64,000 nt of DNA from Pseudomonas frederiksbergensis (lineage in GTDB: Bacteria > Pseudomonadota > Gammaproteobacteria > Pseudomonadales > Pseudomonadaceae), in assembly GCF_900105495.1 (NCBI RefSeq), contig NZ_FNTF01000002.1:1029501-1093500 (forward strand), given 5' to 3'. The notes beneath the pieces are model-generated. The model searched no databases, was not told the origin of the DNA, and saw only the letters and a list, made by a program, of their open reading frames with translations. The position numbers were made by a program, and so were the translations under genes. Positions within the stretch are counted from its first letter, which is position 1. Every line of letters begins with the position of its first letter. Shown in pieces: positions 18,420 through 26,657 of this stretch.

Positions 18420-19448
18420 ATGCCTAATCTGACCCTATACGTCCAGCGCATCCTGGAGCTGATGAAGCGCTACCCGGGGGCCATTGCGCTCGGTGGGTTC
18501 ATTTCAGGGGTCGGCAGCTTCATGCTGGTGGATCGCCAACAGGGGCTGGCGACCTGGATCACCACCATCATGCTGGTCAGCTGGGTCTGGCTGATGCTGG
18601 AAAACAGCCTCACCAAGCTGTTCGCCAGGGTCTTCAAGCGCGAAATACCCCAGCCATTGCTGCGTTATGCAACGCAGATGATCCATCAGGAAAGCCTGTT
18701 CTTCGTCCTGCCGTTCTTTTTGATCACCACCACCTGGAACAGCGGCCAGTTGTTCTTCACTGGATTACTGAGCATGGCGGCGCTGATTTCGATCATCGAC
18801 CCGCTCTACTACAAATGGCTGGCACCGCGCCGCTGGGCGTTCCTGGCGCTGCACACCCTGACCCTGTTCGCGGCCCTGCTGACCGCCCTGCCCGTCATTT
18901 TGCACCTCACCACCGCCCAGAGCTTCAAGCTGGCGCTGGGCATTGCCATGTTGTTGTCGTTCCCGAGCCTGGCCTCGATCTTCCCGATTCGCACGGTGCG
19001 CAATGCGTTGGCGATTCTCAGCATCACCGTCGGCATCGGCGCCGCCGGTTGGGTGCTGCGCTCCTGGGTTCCGCCGGCGACCCTGTGGATGACCGATGTG
19101 GCGATCAGCACCCAAATGCAGGACCGCACCCCCGGCAAGAGCCTGGAAGAAGTCAGCGCCGAGCAGATTCGCGGGGGTGGGCTGTACGCGTACACCGCGA
19201 TCAACGCCCCGCGAGGTCTGGCCGAACGGATTTATCACGTCTGGATGTTCAACGGTAAAGAAGTCGACCGTATCCCTCTGGATATCAATGGAGGGCGCAA
19301 GGAAGGCTATCGCGCCTGGACCCACAAGCAGAACTTCCCCGGCAACCCCGCAGGCAAATGGCAGGTCCGGGTGCTGACCGAGGACGGTCAGTTGATTGGC
19401 GTGCTGCGCTTCAAGGTCAAGGACAGCACACCCATCAAAGAAAAGTAA
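18420..19448 (+). CDS. DUF5924/DUF2914 family membrane protein
   Basis: A 342-residue protein with about seven hydrophobic segments between residues 15 and 225, then a C-terminal soluble domain (about 235-340) resembling DUF2914: YAYTAINAPRGLAERIYHVW and the tail GKWQVRVLTEDGQLIGVLRFKV. The soluble part probably faces the periplasm. Function unknown. The ATG at 18420 gives a natural N-terminus; the 30 in-frame codons upstream come partly from intergenic sequence. It is followed 54 bp later by the MCE operon but need not belong to it. Confidence 0.75.
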   Translation: MPNLTLYVQRILELMKRYPGAIALGGFISGVGSFMLVDRQQGLATWITTIMLVSWVWLMLENSLTKLFARVFKREIPQPLLRYATQMIHQESLFFVLPFFLITTTWNSGQLFFTGLLSMAALISIIDPLYYKWLAPRRWAFLALHTLTLFAALLTALPVILHLTTAQSFKLALGIAMLLSFPSLASIFPIRTVRNALAILSITVGIGAAGWVLRSWVPPATLWMTDVAISTQMQDRTPGKSLEEVSAEQIRGGGLYAYTAINAPRGLAERIYHVWMFNGKEVDRIPLDINGGRKEGYRAWTHKQNFPGNPAGKWQVRVLTEDGQLIGVLRFKVKDSTPIKEK

Positions 19449-19502
19449 CGCGGTTCGTGCTATTAGTCAGATCTGCGTAATAGCCGAACAAGCACGGAGC
19501 TT

Positions 19503-20651
19503 ATGACTAGCAGCACATTGCCCGGCAGTGCCCGACTGGACACCTCGCAAAGCCCTGCCCTGTTGCGGGTCACGGGTGACTGGACGCTCGCCCATTACAC
19601 CGATCTCAGCCGCCTGAGCGAAAAGCTCCGCGGCCAATACGACAACAACACCCACATCGACCTCAACGGCCTCGGCGCGCTCGACACCGCTGGCGCATCG
19701 CTGCTGGTGGAGTTGCTGGGTTCCGAGCGTTTGGGTCGATCCGCCGAGCATCCCGATTGCACACTGTCCTCGGCCGACCGCGCGTTGTTGCAGACCGTCT
19801 ATTGCTCGCTGACCGACTTCTGCGTGCCGATCAAGGAACCGGAAATCAACGTCGGCATTCAACTGCTGACCCGCATCGGCCGTGCGGTCGACGCGGTCTG
19901 GCAGGACACCCTGCAACTGCTGGGTTTCGTCGGCCTGATTCTGGAAACCATCGCTCGCGGCCTGTTTCGCCCCAAACGCTGGCGCGTTACGCCGATGGTC
20001 GCGCACATCGAACAGACCGGCCTCGACGCCGCCCCCATCGTCGCCCTGCTGACCTTTCTGGTGGGCGCCGTGGTGGCGTTTCTCGGGGCGACGGTGCTGG
20101 CGAGTTTCGGCGCGAGTATTTTCACCGTGGACCTGGTGGCGTTCTCCTTCCTGCGCGAATTCGGGGTGTTGCTGACCGCGATCCTGATGGCCGGCCGCAC
20201 TGCCAGTGCCTTCACCGCGCAGATCGGTTCGATGAAAGCCAACGAAGAAATCGACGCTATCCGCACCCTGGGCCTCGACCCGATGGAGCTGCTGGTGGTG
20301 CCGCGCGTGTTGGCCCTGCTGGTCGCGCTGCCGATGCTGACCTTTCTGGCGATGCTGTCGGGGATCATCGGCGGCGGCGTAGTCTGCGCGCTGTCGCTGG
20401 ATATCTCACCGGCGATGTTCCTGTCATTGCTGCAAACCGACATCGGTGTTCAGCACTTTCTGGTGGGGATGGTCAAAGCGCCGATCTTCGCGTTTCTGAT
20501 CGCCGCCATCGGCTGTCTTGAAGGCTTCAAGGTCAGCGGTAGTGCCGAGTCCGTCGGCGCGCACACCACGTCGAGCGTGGTCCAGTCCATTTTCGTGGTG
20601 ATCGTGCTCGACGCCGTGGCTGCGCTGTTTTTCATGGAGATGGGCTGGTGA
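19503..20651 (+). CDS. MCE-system permease: STAS domain fused to MlaE
   Basis: A 382-residue inner-membrane permease of a lipid-transporting MCE ABC system. Residues about 10-110 form a STAS domain like MlaB (HIDLNGLGALDTAGASLLVELL), fused to an MlaE-type permease (about 130-380) with QIGSMKANEEIDAIRTLGLDP, the conserved coupling segment, at about 240-260. In E. coli MlaB and MlaE are separate proteins. It is first in a four-gene operon with ATPase, MCE protein and lipoprotein; its stop overlaps the next start by 4 bp. Confidence 0.9.
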   Translation: MTSSTLPGSARLDTSQSPALLRVTGDWTLAHYTDLSRLSEKLRGQYDNNTHIDLNGLGALDTAGASLLVELLGSERLGRSAEHPDCTLSSADRALLQTVYCSLTDFCVPIKEPEINVGIQLLTRIGRAVDAVWQDTLQLLGFVGLILETIARGLFRPKRWRVTPMVAHIEQTGLDAAPIVALLTFLVGAVVAFLGATVLASFGASIFTVDLVAFSFLREFGVLLTAILMAGRTASAFTAQIGSMKANEEIDAIRTLGLDPMELLVVPRVLALLVALPMLTFLAMLSGIIGGGVVCALSLDISPAMFLSLLQTDIGVQHFLVGMVKAPIFAFLIAAIGCLEGFKVSGSAESVGAHTTSSVVQSIFVVIVLDAVAALFFMEMGW

Positions 20652-21451
20652 GTCGTCTAACCCGAGCGCCCTCCGAGGCGGTGATCGAAGTCCGTGGTCT
20701 GTGTAATCGCTTCGGCCGTCAGAGCGTGCACGAGAACCTCGATCTGGATTTGCACAAGGGCGAAATCCTGGCGGTGGTCGGCGGGTCCGGCAGCGGCAAG
20801 TCAGTGCTGTTGCGCAGCATCGTCGGCTTGCGCCAGCCCAGCGAAGGGATGGTGAAGGTCTTCGGCAAAAACCTGCCGACGCTGCCTGAACACGAACGCT
20901 CGATGGTCGAACGACGCTTTGGCGTGCTGTTCCAGAAAGGCGCCCTGTTCTCTTCGCTGACCGTGACCGAGAACGTCGCCCTGCCCCTGATCGAGCACGC
21001 CGGTTTGAGCCGAGAGGACGCCGAGCACCTGGCGGCAGTGAAAATGGCCTTGGCCGGGCTGCCGCTGTCGGCGGCCGACAAGTACCCCGCTTCGCTGTCC
21101 GGCGGCATGATCAAGCGTGCGGCACTGGCCCGCGCGCTGGCGCTGGACCCGGACATCCTGTTTCTCGACGAACCCACCGCCGGCCTCGATCCGATTGGCG
21201 CGGCTGCGTTCGATCAATTGATCCTGACCCTGCGCGATGCGTTGGGCCTGAGTGTGTTTCTGGTGACCCACGACCTCGACACGCTCTACACCATCACCGA
21301 CCGCGTGGCGGTGCTGGCGCAGAAGAAAGTGCTGGTGGCGGACGCCATCGACAAGGTCTCGGAAACCGACGATCCGTGGATTCACGAATACTTCCATGGC
21401 CCTCGCGGCCGCGCGGCACTGACTGCCGCTCAACAGCTCAAGGAGGTCTGA
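20648..21451 (+). CDS. MCE-system ABC ATPase (MlaF-like)
   Basis: A 267-residue ATPase that powers the MCE lipid transporter. It has Walker A GGSGSGKS (about 45-52), the signature LSGGM (about 151), Walker B ILFLDEPTAGLDP (about 174-186) and the switch histidine in VTHDLDT (about 209). The C-terminal extension after about 240 is like MlaF. The start overlaps the permease stop by 4 bp and the next gene starts 2 bp after the stop, so translation is probably coupled. Confidence 0.92.
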   Translation: MSRLTRAPSEAVIEVRGLCNRFGRQSVHENLDLDLHKGEILAVVGGSGSGKSVLLRSIVGLRQPSEGMVKVFGKNLPTLPEHERSMVERRFGVLFQKGALFSSLTVTENVALPLIEHAGLSREDAEHLAAVKMALAGLPLSAADKYPASLSGGMIKRAALARALALDPDILFLDEPTAGLDPIGAAAFDQLILTLRDALGLSVFLVTHDLDTLYTITDRVAVLAQKKVLVADAIDKVSETDDPWIHEYFHGPRGRAALTAAQQLKEV

Positions 21452-21452
21452 C

Positions 21453-22391
21453 ATGGAAACCCGAGCTCATCATGTATTGATTGGCCTGTTCACCGTAATT
21501 GTGGTGGCGGGCGCCCTGCTCTTCGGCTTGTGGCTGGCCAAGTCCAGCGTCGACACCGAATTCAAGGATTACGAAGTCGTCTTCAACGAGGCCGTCAGCG
21601 GCCTGTCCAAGGGCAGCGCCGTGCAGTACAGCGGTATCAAGGTCGGTGACGTGGTGACCTTGCGTCTGGACCCGAAAGACCCGCGCCGGGTGCTGGCGCG
21701 GATCCGCCTGGGCGGTGACACACCGATCAAGGAAGACACCCAGGCCATATTGGCGCTGACCGGGATCACCGGCACTTCGATAATCCAGCTCAGCGGTGGT
21801 ACGCCGCAAAGTCCGACACTCAAGGGCAAGGACGGTAACTTGCCGACGATCATTGCATCGCCCTCGCCCATCGCCCGTTTGCTCAATGACAGCGGCGACC
21901 TTGTGGCTGGCGTGAATATGCTGCTGCACAACGCCAATCAGGTGTTTTCTTCGCAGAACGTCGAGCGCATTAGCAAGACCCTTGAGCATCTGGATCAAAC
22001 CACCGGCACCATCGCCGACCAGCGCGGCGATATTCGCCAGGCGATGCAGCAACTGGCCTCGGTCGGCAAGCAGGCCGGCGCCATGCTGGAGCAGACGTCG
22101 GCGCTGATGCGCAACGCCAATGGCATGCTCAACGATCAAGGCAAGCAGATGTTCGGCAGTGCCGAGCAGGCAATGAAGTCGCTGGAACAGAGCAGCGCGA
22201 CCATCAACACATTGCTCACGACCAATCAGGACTCGATCAACAGCGGCATGCAAGGCCTCAATGGCCTGGCCCCGGCGGTGCGTGAACTGCGCGACACCCT
22301 GACGTCGTTGCGGGCTATTTCCCAGCGTCTGGAAGCCAACCCCGCCGGTTATTTGCTGGGCAATGACAAGGACAAGGAGTTCACGCCATGA
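21453..22391 (+). CDS. MCE-domain lipid-transport protein (MlaD-like)
   Basis: A 312-residue protein with one N-terminal membrane segment (about 10-28) and a single MCE domain (about 40-118: YEVVFNEAVSGLSKGSAVQYSGIKVGDVV). A long helical, coiled-coil-like region follows (about 140-290, rich in Q, N and S). MlaD-type proteins form a hexameric ring with a central channel in the periplasm; a long helical tail, as in PqiB, can extend it toward the outer membrane. Its stop overlaps the lipoprotein start by 4 bp. Confidence 0.92.
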   Translation: METRAHHVLIGLFTVIVVAGALLFGLWLAKSSVDTEFKDYEVVFNEAVSGLSKGSAVQYSGIKVGDVVTLRLDPKDPRRVLARIRLGGDTPIKEDTQAILALTGITGTSIIQLSGGTPQSPTLKGKDGNLPTIIASPSPIARLLNDSGDLVAGVNMLLHNANQVFSSQNVERISKTLEHLDQTTGTIADQRGDIRQAMQQLASVGKQAGAMLEQTSALMRNANGMLNDQGKQMFGSAEQAMKSLEQSSATINTLLTTNQDSINSGMQGLNGLAPAVRELRDTLTSLRAISQRLEANPAGYLLGNDKDKEFTP

Positions 22392-23029
22392 AACTGCTTC
22401 ACCTCACCCTCCTCGCCAGCTTCATGGTGCTCAGCGCCTGCTCGATCCTGCCCAAGTCCGAGCCGTCCGATGTCTATCGGTTGCCTTCGGCCCAGGGCAG
22501 CGCATCGGCCAGTCACGGGACGCCGCAGCGCTGGTCATTGCGCCTGTCCAAGCCGCAGACCAGCGAAGCCTTGAACAGCTCGAGGATCGCCGTGATCCCT
22601 CAAGGTGACCTGATCAGCAGCTACAAGGCCTCACGCTGGAGCGACCCGGCACCGGTGTTACTGCGCAATCGTCTGTTGGATGGTTTCCAGCGTGATGGTC
22701 GGGTGACATTGCTGAGCACCGATGACAGCAATTTCCAGGCGGATCTTGAACTGGGCGGTAGCCTGCAGGCATTTCAGACTGAATACCAAGGAACGCATGC
22801 GAATGTCGTCGTGCGACTGGATGCGTTGCTGGTGCGCGGTTATGACCAGCGAATCCTCGCCAGCCGACGCTTCGAAGTGCGCCAGCCGTTGAGCGATGCT
22901 CAGGTACCGGCGGTGGTGGCCGGGTTTGGCCAGGCCAGTGACCAGTTGACGGCGCAGGTGGTGAGCTGGGCGGTGGAGCAAGGACAGAAAGTTGCGCCGC
23001 CCGCCAGAAACGCCGCGAATCCCTTGTAG
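22388..23029 (+). CDS. PqiC-like lipoprotein (ABC-type transport auxiliary component)
   Basis: A 213-residue lipoprotein: signal peptide with lipobox LSAC (Cys18), then the ABC-transport auxiliary fold (PqiC/DUF330). Conserved features include RIAVIPQGDLISSYKASRWSDPAPVLLRNRLLDGF, spread over about 64-98. Members are outer-membrane lipoproteins that work with an MCE protein, for example PqiC with PqiB. Its presence with an MlaE/F/D-like core and without an MlaC makes this a hybrid system. The stop codon lies inside the left arm of a palindromic repeat. Confidence 0.88.
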   Translation: MKLLHLTLLASFMVLSACSILPKSEPSDVYRLPSAQGSASASHGTPQRWSLRLSKPQTSEALNSSRIAVIPQGDLISSYKASRWSDPAPVLLRNRLLDGFQRDGRVTLLSTDDSNFQADLELGGSLQAFQTEYQGTHANVVVRLDALLVRGYDQRILASRRFEVRQPLSDAQVPAVVAGFGQASDQLTAQVVSWAVEQGQKVAPPARNAANPL

Positions 23030-23157
23030 CAGCTGGCGCAGCCTGCGTTCGGCTGCGAAGCAGTCGTCAATCCGTTATCCCGCATCTATCAGGTGGATCG
23101 CGGTGTCTGGTTTTGCGACTGCTTCGCAACCGAACGCAGGCTGTGCCAGCTGCTACA
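23025..23157. repeat. REP palindrome, family D (TGTAGCAGCTGGC)
   Basis: 133 bp with arms of about 42 bp: TGTAGCAGCTGGCGCAGCCT... and its complement, including the CTGCGTTCGGCTGCGAAGCAG type of inner stems. The left arm overlaps the stop codon of the MCE lipoprotein gene (23027-23029). It separates convergent genes and could stop transcription from both sides. The only family D copy in the window. Confidence 0.82.
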
Positions 23158-23167
23158 GGTTTTGTGG

Positions 23168-24397
23168 TTAGCCGAAGAACCAGTAGCAGACGCCGATCGC
23201 GCCGAGAACGCCGGCAAGCTCCGCCAGCAATGCGCACCCCACCGCATGCCGCGCCCGCTGGATCCCCACCGCGCCGAAGTACACCGCCAATACATAGAAC
23301 GTCGTTTCAGTACTGCCCTGAATCGTCGCCGCCACCAGCGCCGGGAAGCTGTCCACGCCAGAGGTTTTCATGGTTTCGATCAGCATCGCCCGGGCGGCAC
23401 TGCCGGAAAATGGCTTGACCATGGCGGTCGGCAGCGCATCGACGAAGCGCGTGTCCCAACCGGCCCATTCCACCAGGTGCCGAATCCCGTCCAGGCCAAA
23501 GTCCAGCGCTCCGGATGCCCGCAGCACGCCGACGGCGCACAGCATCGCCACCAGATACGGCAGCAGGTTCTTGGCCACGTCGAAGCCTTCTTTGGCGCCT
23601 TCGACGAACGCTTCGTAGACCTTCACTTTGCGTAGCGCGCCGATCACCAGAAACACCATGATCAGCCCGAACAACGTCACGTTGCCGAGGATCGATGACA
23701 GGCCGGCCAGAGCGGTCGCTGACAGCGTCGCCAGCAGCGCCATGAACGCACCGAGGGCCAAGGCGCCGGGAATCAGGTAGGCGAGCACCACCGGGTCCCA
23801 CAGGCGCAGGCGCTGCATGAACGCCACCGACAGCAGGCCGACCAATGTCGAGCAACTGGTGGCGAGCAGGATTGGCAGGAACACCAGGGTCGGATCGGGC
23901 GCACCTTGCTGGGCGCGGTACATGAAGATCGTCACCGGCAGCAGGGTCAGGGAGGAGGCGTTGAGCACCAGGAACAGAATCTGCGCGTTGCTGGCGATGG
24001 TGTCGCTGGGGTTGAGCTCTTGCAGCGCCTTCATGGCTTTGAGGCCGATTGGCGTGGCGGCATTGTCCAGGCCCAGGCCGTTGGCGGCGAAGTTCAGCGT
24101 GATCAGGCCGATGGCCGGGTGCCCGGCCGGCACTCCCGGCATCAGCCGCAGGAACAACGGGCCCAACGCTTTGGCCAGCCACTCGACGATCCCGGCCTTC
24201 TCGGCAATCCGCAGAAAGCCCAGCCAGAGCGTCAGGGTGCCGAACAACAGGACCATGACTTCGACCGACAACTTGGCCATGGCAAAAATGCTTTCCACCA
24301 TCGCCGCGAAGATCCCGGCGTTACCGCCGATCAGCCATTGCGCCAGCGCCGAAACGGCAGCCACGATGAAGAAGCTTAGCCACAGGCCATTGAGCAT
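23168..24397 (-). CDS. SpmA-SpmB-like nucleoside-recognition (Gate) membrane protein
   Basis: A 409-residue membrane protein with about 10 hydrophobic segments and two Gate (nucleoside recognition) modules, one around residues 45-150 (NFAANGLGLDNAATPIGLKAM, an SpmA-type motif) and one around 265-400 (PFSGSAARAMLIETM and STETTFYVLAVYFGAVGI, SpmB-type). Sporulating Firmicutes have these as separate spore-maturation proteins; Gram-negatives have the fused form, with unknown function. The start follows GGGGGA. Confidence 0.85.
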   Translation of the reverse strand: MLNGLWLSFFIVAAVSALAQWLIGGNAGIFAAMVESIFAMAKLSVEVMVLLFGTLTLWLGFLRIAEKAGIVEWLAKALGPLFLRLMPGVPAGHPAIGLITLNFAANGLGLDNAATPIGLKAMKALQELNPSDTIASNAQILFLVLNASSLTLLPVTIFMYRAQQGAPDPTLVFLPILLATSCSTLVGLLSVAFMQRLRLWDPVVLAYLIPGALALGAFMALLATLSATALAGLSSILGNVTLFGLIMVFLVIGALRKVKVYEAFVEGAKEGFDVAKNLLPYLVAMLCAVGVLRASGALDFGLDGIRHLVEWAGWDTRFVDALPTAMVKPFSGSAARAMLIETMKTSGVDSFPALVAATIQGSTETTFYVLAVYFGAVGIQRARHAVGCALLAELAGVLGAIGVCYWFFG

Positions 24398-24449
24398 CAG
24401 TTAAATCCCCCGAAGAATGCGGCGAATGATAGCGGGGTAGCCAGAAACG

Positions 24450-24480
24450 ACAAACCCCGGATTTCTCCGGGGTTTGTTTT
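24450..24480 (-). terminator. intrinsic terminator downstream of gltP (also readable on plus strand)
   Basis: An 11-bp stem, CAAACCCCGGA / TCCGGGGTTTG, with a short loop. On the minus strand it follows gltP and the REP element; the tail is TCGTTTCT. On the plus strand the tail is TTTT, so it may work both ways. Confidence 0.7.
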
Positions 24481-24498
24481 GGCTCTTGTGGGAGCGAC

Positions 24499-24590
24499 TG
24501 TGGCGAGGGGGCTTGCCCCCGTTGGGTCGCGCAGCGGACCCGGATTTGCGAGCGCTGCGGACTCGAACGGGGGCAAGCCCCCTCGCCACA
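24499..24590. repeat. REP palindrome, family C (GGGGGCTTGCCCCC variant)
   Basis: Arms TGTGGCGAGGGGGCTTGCCC and its complement. Compared with the copy at 18191 the inner stem has changed on both sides (GGGAGC/GCTCCC to GGGGGC/GCCCCC), so pairing is conserved. Flanking TTGTGGGAGCGA and TCGCTCCTACAA extend the pairing outwards. Confidence 0.85.
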
Positions 24591-24618
24591 CAAGCCTCGC
24601 TCCTACAAGGGCAACGCA

Positions 24619-25950
24619 TCAGCCCTTGGAAACTTCACCCACTGGCAATTTTTCCTTGCTGCGCCAGTGCGGCAAGGAGTTCCAGTAGCGCTGGCCCTTG
24701 GCATCGTCGTACATGCCTTCCCAGCGTGCGATGACCAGCACGGCCAAGGCATTACCGATCACGTTCAGCGCGGTACGGGCCATGTCCATGATGCGGTCGA
24801 CACCGGCGATGAACGCCAGGCCTTCGAGCGGAATACCCACGCTGCCCAAGGTGGCCAGCAGCACCACAAAGGACACACCCGGTACGCCGGCGATACCTTT
24901 GGAGGTAACCATCAGGGTCAGTACCAGCAGCAATTGCTGGCTGATCGACAGGTCGATGCCGTAGAGCTGGGCAATGAAGATGGCCGCAATGCTCTGGTAC
25001 AGGGTCGAACCGTCGAGGTTGAACGAGTAGCCGGTCGGTACCACGAAGCTGCAAATGGCTTTCGGCGCGCCGTAGGCTTCCATTTTCTCGATCACGCGCG
25101 GCAGCACGGTTTCGGAACTGGCGGTGGAGTAGGCCAGCACCAGCTCATCCTTGAAGATGCGCATCAGCTTGAGCACCGAGAAGCCGAACAGGCGAGCGAT
25201 CAGGCCCAGCACCACGAAGGCGAAGAAGGCGATGGCGACGTAAACCAGGATCACCAGTTTGGCCAGCGGAATCAAAGAGGCGAAGCCGAAGTTGGCCACG
25301 GTCACCGCGATCAGTGCGAACACGCCGATCGGGGCGTAGTTCATGATCATGTGGGTGACTTTGAACATGCTTTCCGACACGCCCTGGAACATCTTCACCA
25401 GCGGCTCGCGCAGGTCCGATTGCAGGCTCGACAGACCGAGGCCGAACAATACGGAGAAGAAGATGATCGGCAGCATTTCGCCGCGGGCCATGGCCGCGAA
25501 GATGTTCGACGGGATCAGGTTGAGGATGGTCTGGATGAACGCATGTTCATGCTGAACCTCGGCGGCAGTGGCCTGGTACTTGGAAATATCCACGGTACCC
25601 AGGGTGCTCATGTCGATGCCGGTGCCCGGATGGAACACGTTGGCCAGCACCAGACCGACCACGATGGCAATGGTGGTGACGATCTCGAAGTAAATGATGG
25701 TCTTCAGACCGATACGCCCGAGCTTTTTCGCGTCGCCGACGCCTGCAATACCGACGATCAGTGAAGAGATCACGATCGGGATCACAATCATCTTGATCAG
25801 ACGGATAAAGATATCGCCTGCTGGTTGCAGGACGTTGCTGATCCACCAGGCTTTTTCGGCACTGAAATGGTTGAGCAGCGCACCGATTGCAATCCCCAAT
25901 ACCAGACCGATGAGGATCTGCCAGGCGAGGCTAAGCTTTGCCTTCTTCAT
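24619..25950 (-). CDS. gltP: proton/glutamate-aspartate symporter (DAACS family)
   Basis: A 443-residue sodium- or proton-dicarboxylate symporter. It has eight or so membrane segments and two hairpin loops, with family motifs AYSTASSETVLPRVIEKM (about 279-296), VPTGYSFNLDGSTLYQSIAAIFIAQ (about 311-335) and the C-terminal DRIMDMARTALNVIGNA, whose Asp and Arg contact acidic amino acids. The ATG at 25950 (MKKAKLSL) has AAGGGTAAAGAT just upstream; a longer in-frame start at 26025 is less likely. The long upstream region suggests its own regulated promoter. Confidence 0.92.
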   Translation of the reverse strand: MKKAKLSLAWQILIGLVLGIAIGALLNHFSAEKAWWISNVLQPAGDIFIRLIKMIVIPIVISSLIVGIAGVGDAKKLGRIGLKTIIYFEIVTTIAIVVGLVLANVFHPGTGIDMSTLGTVDISKYQATAAEVQHEHAFIQTILNLIPSNIFAAMARGEMLPIIFFSVLFGLGLSSLQSDLREPLVKMFQGVSESMFKVTHMIMNYAPIGVFALIAVTVANFGFASLIPLAKLVILVYVAIAFFAFVVLGLIARLFGFSVLKLMRIFKDELVLAYSTASSETVLPRVIEKMEAYGAPKAICSFVVPTGYSFNLDGSTLYQSIAAIFIAQLYGIDLSISQQLLLVLTLMVTSKGIAGVPGVSFVVLLATLGSVGIPLEGLAFIAGVDRIMDMARTALNVIGNALAVLVIARWEGMYDDAKGQRYWNSLPHWRSKEKLPVGEVSKG

Positions 25951-26139
25951 ATCTTTACCCTTACTTGCGTTTGACTCAGGCAGATGCAAGAACTGGAACG
26001 CTTGTGGCGAAAAAGTCTTGTGCATCTACCCCCGTATAAGGTGCCCCGGAGCGCTTGTTATCGGCTCTCTGGCAGGCGAAAAAAGGCGCAACTATTCAGA
26101 TGCAAGGAAGCGACGTCTAATGCCGTAAACGCCTACCCT

Positions 26140-26154
26140 ATGCCGAATCGGCAT
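26140..26154. promoter_or_regulatory. perfect 15-bp palindrome upstream of gltP, operator-like
   Basis: ATGCCGA-A-TCGGCAT, a perfect dyad with a single central base, about 190 bp before the gltP start on the minus strand. It could be an operator for a dimeric regulator of gltP; no other copy was noticed in the window. Confidence 0.35.
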
Positions 26155-26424
26155 GAGCTTTTTCAACTGAAACTCGCGTCCCAACCGGTTCGAATACGAC
26201 ATTTCGGCAGGCATAAGTGCCGTGAACCGGCCATCGCAGAGGAGGTTGGTTGTTTTTTGATCACGGGAATGAGGACTGAAACTTGGGAAAAAGCCTACGT
26301 TCTAGGGCGAAAACTCTCGGCCTTTGAGTGGCAGTTTTCTCGATATACGGTCACCAACGAAACACGGCGAAATGGTTTTGCGAGGAATTAGCGAAGAGGG
26401 CGCGGAGGAGGCGAGCAGAACGCT

Positions 26425-26595
26425 CTAGGACAATACTTTGCGCCGAGGAAGCTCTTCGCAAGTCCGTCGATCCACGAGGGACCGACGAACTTGCGTCGCA
26501 GCTTCTGCCTGATCCGGCCCTTTGCGCAGGCACTCCCTGTACCCGTAGGTCACTCCGCCCCTGCAACAGGCAGAACGTCCCGGCCCCCTGATCAT
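26425..26595 (-). CDS. possible small ORF, 56 codons, doubtful
   Basis: An ATG at 26595 preceded by GAGGAGGG at good spacing opens 56 codons without resemblance to a known family. It is rich in Arg, Gly and Cys (three Cys). The Shine-Dalgarno lies in the loop of a six-bp hairpin. Most of the frame is covered by a long RNA-like stem-loop, which argues that this stretch is at least as likely to be a structured RNA as a protein gene. Confidence 0.2.
   Translation of the reverse strand: MIRGPGRSACCRGGVTYGYRECLRKGPDQAEAATQVRRSLVDRRTCEELPRRKVLS
26449..26504 (-). other. 56-nt stem-loop, possible structured RNA
   Basis: A 13-bp stem (CGCAAGTTCGTCG / CGACGGACTTGCG on the minus strand) continues after a small internal loop into a 5-bp stem, AAGCT/AGCTT; the apical loop is 13 nt. 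One position is a U.G pair on the minus strand but a C-A mismatch on the plus strand, so folding favours a minus-strand transcript. There is no T-run, so it is not a standard terminator. Confidence 0.45.
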
Positions 26596-26657
26596 GCGCC
26601 TACCCTCCTCGGGTAGCGCAGTGGAAGAAGCCATGCTGCTTCTTTCATGTTACGAAT

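Larger units (their letters stand above)
25951..26657. other. 707-bp gene-poor interval between gltP and ivy
   Basis: No recognisable protein gene. It contains a perfect 15-bp palindrome, ATGCCGAATCGGCAT, at 26140-26154, a 56-nt stem-loop at 26449-26504 and a hairpin CTACCC-GAGGA-GGGTAG (minus strand, about 26600-26616) that presents AGGA in its loop 5-8 bp before a possible ATG at 26595. An open frame runs from there to 26425 on the minus strand (56 codons), but its sequence resembles nothing known to me. Confidence 0.5.
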
